From assembly GCA_038213005.1 (NCBI GenBank), contig JBBQTU010000016.1, forward strand, positions 1-31,616: 31,616 nt of DNA. The letters are read 5' to 3'. The notes below the pieces were generated by a model that was not told the DNA's origin, searched no databases, and was given only the letters and a program-made list of their open reading frames with translations. A program made the translations under genes and the position numbers. Numbering within the stretch: the first letter of the stretch is position 1; each line of letters opens with the position of its first letter. Positions 27,269 through 31,616 of the stretch are shown piece after piece. The DNA is from JBBQTU01 sp038213005 (lineage in GTDB: Bacteria > Planctomycetota > Phycisphaerae > Tepidisphaerales > Tepidisphaeraceae).

Positions 27269-28709
27269 GTATCCACTCCTCGCGGCGGCCGTGGCCGGTG
27301 TCCTTATCGCCGGGTGCACCATGGTCCCCAAATACGTCCGGCCGCAGGCCCCCATCCCTGCCACTCTGCCAACCGGCCCGGCGTATAAGCAGACGCCCGC
27401 GGTGCCCGGCGCGGTGGTGGCAAGCGACCTGCTATGGCAGGAGTTTCTTGTCGATCCACGGCTCGCCAAGGTCACGGCGACGGCCCTGGCCAATAACCGC
27501 GATCTGCGAATTGCCGCGCTGAATGTGGACCGAGTGCGCGCCCTCTATGGGATCCAGGAAGCCGGGCTGCTGCCGACGGTCAATGCGACCGCCAGCGGAA
27601 GCAGGCAGGGCCTCCCTGCCGACCTGTCCGGCACAGGGCAGCGGTCGGTCAGAAAGCAGTATGGCGTGGGCCTCGCGGGGTCGTGGGAACTGGACTTCTT
27701 CGGCCGCGTCCGCAGCCTCACCGACGCGGCGCTGGAGCAATTCCTGGCGAGCCAGGAAGCTCGGCGCAGTGCGCAGATCTCGCTGATTTCTGGCGTTGCC
27801 AACACCTACATGGCACTGGCCGCCGATCGGGAAAACCTTGCGATTGCCCAGACCACGCTTCAGTCGCAGCAGGATGCCTATGACCTGATCCATCGACGTG
27901 TTGATCGCGGCTTGTCTGCGGAACTGGATCTCTATCGCGCCCAGACGCAGGTGGACACCGCCCGCAGAGGCGTTGCCCGCTTCACGCAGCAGGTGGCCCA
28001 GGATCAGAACGCGCTGGAACTGCTGGTGGGATCTCCGGTGCCGGCCGACCTCCTGCCGGAAGACTTGGCTCATGTAACGCCGCCCGCGGACATCCCCGTG
28101 GGGATCTCGTCGACCGTGCTCCTGCAGCGGCCGGATATTCTTGAGGCCGAGCACCGTCTCAAGGCTGCCAACGCCAACATCGGCGCCGCCCGGGCGGCGC
28201 TGTTCCCCACGATCACGCTGACCGGCTCGGCCGGCACCGCCAGTCGCGAGTTGTCGGGCCTGTTCAAACCCGATTCGGGCGCGTGGAGTTATGGCCCGCA
28301 GATCACCATGCCGATCTTCGATCCTCGGGTCTGGTCGGCGGTCAAGCTGACCAAGGCGGATCAGCAGATCGCGATCGCTCAATACGAAAGGGCCATTCAG
28401 GCGGGCTTCAAGGAAGTGGCTGATGTCCTTGCCGTTCGCGGTATGGTCGACCAGGAAGTCGCCGCACAGGAATCGCTGGTGCAGGCCTTTTCGGATACCT
28501 ACCGCATCTCCAGCGTTCGCTACGAGAAGGGAGTCGACAGCTACCTGGCCGTGCTGGATGCGCAGCGGTCCCTGTACGTTGCGCAGCAGGCACTCGTGCT
28601 GATCCGGCTGGAGAAGATGGCCAACCAGGTGCGGCTGTACACCGTCCTCGGCGGCGGCTGGCAAACCACTCAGGACACCCGCGCAGCAGCAACCAGGCCC
28701 AGCAGATGA
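27261..28709 (+). CDS. Outer-membrane efflux factor (OprM/NodT family lipoprotein)
   Basis: It forms the trimeric outer-membrane exit duct of the pump. ATG 27261 lies inside the end of the pump gene. The 482-residue product begins with a lipoprotein signal ending LIAGC (Cys19), then MVPKYVRPQAPIP, the usual OprM-like start. It has the two-fold repeated coiled-coil layout of the family. DLRIAALNVDRVRALYGIQEAG and LPTVNATAS lie in the first repeat, and LLQRPDILEAEHRLKAANANIGAARAALFPTI in the second. Near the end are FKEVADVLAVRG and RYEKGVDSYLAVLDAQRSLY. The lipid anchor and sequence place it in the NodT group rather than TolC itself. It completes the operon. Confidence 0.94.
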   Translation: MTKYPLLAAAVAGVLIAGCTMVPKYVRPQAPIPATLPTGPAYKQTPAVPGAVVASDLLWQEFLVDPRLAKVTATALANNRDLRIAALNVDRVRALYGIQEAGLLPTVNATASGSRQGLPADLSGTGQRSVRKQYGVGLAGSWELDFFGRVRSLTDAALEQFLASQEARRSAQISLISGVANTYMALAADRENLAIAQTTLQSQQDAYDLIHRRVDRGLSAELDLYRAQTQVDTARRGVARFTQQVAQDQNALELLVGSPVPADLLPEDLAHVTPPADIPVGISSTVLLQRPDILEAEHRLKAANANIGAARAALFPTITLTGSAGTASRELSGLFKPDSGAWSYGPQITMPIFDPRVWSAVKLTKADQQIAIAQYERAIQAGFKEVADVLAVRGMVDQEVAAQESLVQAFSDTYRISSVRYEKGVDSYLAVLDAQRSLYVAQQALVLIRLEKMANQVRLYTVLGGGWQTTQDTRAAATRPSR

Positions 28710-28711
28710 CG

Positions 28712-28731
28712 GGGCGGTAGGAGGGCCGCCC
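28712..28731 (+). terminator. Hairpin after the efflux operon, possible terminator
   Basis: GGGCGG pairs with CCGCCC around an 8-base loop, 2 bases after the operon's last stop codon. No T-run follows, so intrinsic termination is uncertain. Confidence 0.35.
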
Positions 28732-28815
28732 ATACCCCGCCCGAAGCAATCTTAAATAAAAGATCGTAATCGGCGGTGAGCGCGGGCGTGCAGGACATTT
28801 CAGGCGGAGGATCCC

Positions 28816-28865
28816 TGGAGTGCGGTAAGCTTCTTACCGCTTTACCGAGGCGAGCTTCTCGCCGG
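28816..28865 (+). repeat. Two-hairpin repeat, forward copy
   Basis: It starts TGGAGTGC, then has the hairpin GCGGTAAG-CTT-CTTACCGC (28822-28840) and the hairpin GGCGAG-CTT-CTCGCC (28849-28863). The copy at 28935-28984 has the same plan on the other strand. Region 28866-28934 between them holds no recognised gene. Confidence 0.8.
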
Positions 28866-28934
28866 GAGGGCGGGCAGCAGAGTAGGACACGCATTACGAC
28901 CAACTGCGTCCCACAAGGTGCCGATGTATTCCTA

Positions 28935-28984
28935 CCGCCGACAAGGTCGGCTCGTCAAAGCTGCGAGAAGCTCGCAGCACTCCA
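28935..28984 (-). repeat. Two-hairpin repeat, inverted copy
   Basis: Read on the minus strand it is TGGAGTGC followed by the hairpin GCTGCGAG-CTT-CTCGCAGC and the hairpin GCCGAC-CTT-GTCGGC, the same plan as 28816-28865. The stems differ in sequence but keep pairing, and the CTT loops are unchanged. Confidence 0.8.
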
Positions 28985-29105
28985 GATCGCCTGGAACGTC
29001 CTGCACCCTCGTGAGCGATTGTCCCGCTGCACTTGTCCCGCTGCACTGATTGACTTCCCGCCCGGTCCGGCTAGCATCCCCGCTAGTTTGGGCCCAAAAA
29101 AGGGG

Positions 29106-29372
29106 TCACAGGCGATTATTTCCCGCCGCCGAGTCATGCAGGTCCACCTTCCTGGGCGGGCCCACCCCACGCAGTGTACTCCGTAAGCCCAAACGCCGCG
29201 TCGCCTCCTCTGTCCAGTGATCATCGCCGAATGGCCGGCCGCGGGCAACGCAATAACGCAGCGCCGCAGTTCCTTCGCAGTCTCGGGGCGATTGACACGC
29301 CCCACCCAGTTCGCAGGCCGCAGCACCGGCCAATCATCCAGCAGAACCTTGGCCTTCTGCGAATCCGCCTCA
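29106..29372 (-). pseudogene. Second RAYT transposase C-terminal remnant, frameshifted
   Basis: From 29372 downward one frame reads DSQKAKVLLDDWPVLRPANW, then VGRVNRPETAKEL. After a one-base deletion near 29265 the next frame reads ALRYCVARGRPFGDDHWTEE and ATRRLGLRSTLRGVGPPRK before a stop at 29106-29108. Together they are the classic RAYT C-terminal blocks (W.V.RP..W...VN, RGRPFGDD.WT, LGL.STLR). The catalytic N-terminal domain is missing. It lies 120 bases from the two-hairpin repeats, the type of element this family is associated with. Confidence 0.75.
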
Positions 29373-29375
29373 CGA

Positions 29376-29409
29376 GGAAATCAAACAGGATGGGAAATCA
29401 AACAGGACG
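29376..29409 (+). repeat. Two tandem copies of a 17-bp unit
   Basis: GGAAATCAAACAGGAYG occurs at 29376-29392 and 29393-29409, right at the end of the RAYT remnant. The following stretch 29410-29640 has no gene that I can support. Confidence 0.75.
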
Positions 29410-29652
29410 CGATTGAGCGCCGGTGAAGTCGGCAAGGAGTAGCGAATGAAAGAGTCGTACAAGCTGACAAAGGGAAGCTGATGATGGGCCACCTTGTCAA
29501 TTCTCCTGACTTGTGGTCGGCACTGTGGCCAACGTCACGCCGCGCGCAGAAATGCCCGCGCGGGGCATTGCCTCATGGCAGGACAAATGGGACAATACGA
29601 AGCACGTCCTGTGTGATGTTCTATCGGCAGACTCGCTAATTGGAGTACCTCC

Positions 29653-31616
29653 ATGACGTTTGCGGGATTTAGTTTCACCGTGTATTCACTGCTGGCCACC
29701 TCGTCGGTGGCGCTGGTCGCTCTGGCCAGTTCCTCTTTCGCCGCCCCCCCCGCCCCGGCTGAATCCGCCGAGGTCGTCACCGATCTTCCGCGGGTCTCGG
29801 GCGTCAAGGTGGAGGGCGCCGTGTCGGACTGGCAAGGCCAAGGGCTCGTTATTCACGCTCTGGCCGGCGAAAGGCCGCTCCTCCGCAAGGGCACCGATTT
29901 CGACGTCGTCGGCCGCCTCGGCTGGAACGACGAAGGCGTCTTGCTCCAGGTCGCAGTCACCGACTCGACCCCATTTGAGCAGGTCAAACCCGATGTGATG
30001 TACGAGGGCGACTGCGTTGAGTTTTTCATCATGCCCAACGACCCGGCCCAGGGCTTCCCCCAACTGGTCGCGACCCCTGGCCGCACCAAGGATGTTACCG
30101 AAACGCGTCTGAAGATCTTCGACTATCGTTCTATGCAATTGAAAAAAGAGGTTCCCACCTTCGTGCCGCGCGTTGCGTGCAAGAAAACAGAACGCGGCTA
30201 CGTTATGGACTTGCTGTTCCCCTGGTCGAGCATCAAGGTCAAACCCGAGATCGGCACCATCGTCGGGGTGCGTTTCGCCGTTAATGACTCCGACGGCACC
30301 GCCGCCCAGCGGGCGGGTTGGCTTAACTACAAGAAGGACGGCAACTGGTGGAACAATCTGCCCCGCGTCCGCCTGGCGGAAAAACCATCGGCTCCCAACG
30401 CCATCGCCGTCTGGGGCGGGGTCGATGACCTTCAGAGCATCTACATCAACGCCGTCGCCGAGCCCGGATATGCCGGCAGGACGCTCTCGGTCGTCGATGG
30501 TCTCAAAGTCGTCAGTGCGCCGCTGACCCTCGACGGCACCTGCGCCACCGCCCATCTCCGCCTTCCCGTACCTCCTCCACCCGATGGTGTCATCCCCTCC
30601 AGCCTGACTGTCTCTCTGGACAGCCAGCCGCTGCAGTCCATCGGCCTGCCCGATTTGGCTGAGCGATACCGAGAGATGTTCCTCTCCGGCCAGGGCCGTG
30701 GACGCCAGGGCGATGCCAACTGGCTCAAACCCAGCGGCCCAGCCGTCTTCTCCGGCGGTGAATTCCCTAAGAGCGATTACCCCGAGCCTGAACGCATTCG
30801 CAAGGTCTACGGCGACTACGCCCTCAACACCGTCTACTATGACGGCGACTTCGCCTGCGTCACCAAGCCCACCGGCCCCGGCCGTTACGGTGCCATCACC
30901 ACGGTATACAATCCCGCTGGCGACATCTTCACGCGCTACCAGACCCTCTACTGCACCGCCCCCAACGTCACTCCGACCACGCAGTCGGCCGTGGCCCAGA
31001 TCACTCTGGCCCAAAATCCCGCCGCTAAAGGCTTCGATATCGCTAAGGCCGACCGCGACTGGTGGCATGCCCTGCGCAAGAAGATCGGCACCGCCGTTCG
31101 CTACGAGTATTTCATCCGGCTCCCCAAAACGTACGACACCGACCCCCAGAAACGCTGGCCAGTTGTCTTCTTCCTTCATGGCTCCGGCGGCGGCAACGAT
31201 CCCAAGTGGGCACGCATCGGCGGCCCTCAAGGATATGCCTTGAAAAACCCTGATTTCCCATTCATCACCGTTTCCCTGCGCAGCCCGGACGGCGCTCACA
31301 ATCCCGGTGGCTGGTTGGTCCCCGCTGTTCAAGACGTCGTTGACCAGGTCGCCATGACCACCCGCACTGATCCCGGGCGCTACTACCTCTGCGGCTTTTC
31401 GATGGGCGCTATTGCCACCTGGGATATCACCGAAGATCGGCCCGAGCGCTTCGCCGCCGTGGCCGCCGTCGGAGGCCAACATGGCGACCTCCAGCGCGTC
31501 GCGGCCATCAAGTACCCGCCGGCCTGGATCATCAACGGTGATGCCGACATCGCCACCACCTCCGCCGATGCGCTCCAGATGGTCAACGCCCTCAAGGCCG
31601 CTGGCGCGGAAGTCAA
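29653..31616 (+). CDS. Secreted esterase-type hydrolase with N-terminal CBM9-like domain, 3' end beyond the window
   Basis: The frame runs from ATG 29653 (GGAG 7 bases upstream) to the last base without a stop, so the C-terminus is missing. Residues 1-30 are a signal peptide ending near SSFAA. Residues ~45-245 look like a carbohydrate-binding module 9 fold: VEGAVSDWQGQG, LGWNDEGVLLQVAVTD, GDCVEFFIMP, YVMDLLFPWSSI and WWNNLPRVRL. From about residue 480 an alpha/beta-hydrolase domain of the PHB-depolymerase/feruloyl-esterase type follows, with the oxyanion segment FFLHGSGGGND (H509), the nucleophile S583 in GFSMG, and acid candidate D630 in INGDAD. The catalytic His lies beyond the window. It probably acts outside the cytoplasm on esterified polysaccharide (inference). 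Confidence 0.85.
   Translation, partial: MTFAGFSFTVYSLLATSSVALVALASSSFAAPPAPAESAEVVTDLPRVSGVKVEGAVSDWQGQGLVIHALAGERPLLRKGTDFDVVGRLGWNDEGVLLQVAVTDSTPFEQVKPDVMYEGDCVEFFIMPNDPAQGFPQLVATPGRTKDVTETRLKIFDYRSMQLKKEVPTFVPRVACKKTERGYVMDLLFPWSSIKVKPEIGTIVGVRFAVNDSDGTAAQRAGWLNYKKDGNWWNNLPRVRLAEKPSAPNAIAVWGGVDDLQSIYINAVAEPGYAGRTLSVVDGLKVVSAPLTLDGTCATAHLRLPVPPPPDGVIPSSLTVSLDSQPLQSIGLPDLAERYREMFLSGQGRGRQGDANWLKPSGPAVFSGGEFPKSDYPEPERIRKVYGDYALNTVYYDGDFACVTKPTGPGRYGAITTVYNPAGDIFTRYQTLYCTAPNVTPTTQSAVAQITLAQNPAAKGFDIAKADRDWWHALRKKIGTAVRYEYFIRLPKTYDTDPQKRWPVVFFLHGSGGGNDPKWARIGGPQGYALKNPDFPFITVSLRSPDGAHNPGGWLVPAVQDVVDQVAMTTRTDPGRYYLCGFSMGAIATWDITEDRPERFAAVAAVGGQHGDLQRVAAIKYPPAWIINGDADIATTSADALQMVNALKAAGAEV

Noticed and set aside
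26069..27493. 474-codon minus-strand open frame
   Set aside because: It is antisense to the RND pump gene and crosses into the next gene; no recognisable protein features.
28776..29186. 136-codon plus-strand open frame after the efflux operon
   Set aside because: It runs through the two-hairpin repeats and the antisense of the RAYT remnant, so it is not a gene.
29686..31482. 598-codon minus-strand open frame at the window end
   Set aside because: It is codon-aligned antisense of the CBM9-esterase gene, whose signal peptide, ribosome site and motifs are clear on the plus strand.

Overview
The window looks like chromosomal DNA of a high-GC, Gram-negative bacterium of the Planctomycetota, possibly a Phycisphaerae-like lineage. 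This is inferred from gene content and style: large secreted Ig-like proteins, an N-terminal beta-propeller protein, a branching enzyme of the eukaryote-like GH13_8 type, many non-coding gaps filled with palindromic repeats, and eroded REP-associated tyrosine transposase (RAYT) genes. No rRNA or tRNA is present, so taxonomy stays an inference.

Layout. 1-7791 (+): three co-directional, tightly spaced genes for secreted proteins. They are the 3' part of a beta-propeller protein, a 1325-residue Ig-like protein, and a protein made of two nearly identical ~319-residue halves. 7792-9468: a manganese catalase gene lying between two copies of a 68-bp direct repeat. 9469-11378 (-): ribosomal protein S1 with a recognisable promoter and a structured leader. 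11379-13738: a graveyard, with a RAYT C-terminal remnant split by a 115-120 bp MITE-like element, a remnant of a membrane protein, and a frameshifted DUF4143 remnant. 13902-14900 (+): an O-methyltransferase-like gene. 15128-19053 (-): pdxA, riboflavin synthase and glycogen branching enzyme. 19257-21476 (-): an APC-superfamily permease with a universal-stress-type C-terminus, similar to the potassium importer KimA, preceded by a c-di-AMP (ydaO/yuaA) riboswitch and a promoter. 21681-21918: an ISAs1-like transposase remnant and a dispersed repeat. 21968-28731 (+): a TetR regulator and a complete RND tripartite efflux operon (adaptor, HAE1 pump, outer-membrane factor). 28732-29409: a pair of two-hairpin repeats facing each other and a second RAYT remnant. 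29653-31616 (+): the 5' part of a secreted protein with a CBM9-like domain and an esterase domain, cut by the window end.

How the parts fit. The TetR-adaptor-pump-channel set is a self-contained drug or solvent efflux operon with a palindromic operator candidate at the regulator's 5' end. The riboswitch ties the KimA-like permease to c-di-AMP, as expected for potassium homeostasis. The repeats and RAYT remnants may belong together, since RAYT enzymes are known elsewhere to be associated with REP-type hairpins. The first three genes form a probable export operon of unknown purpose and are the least explained protein-coding part of the window.
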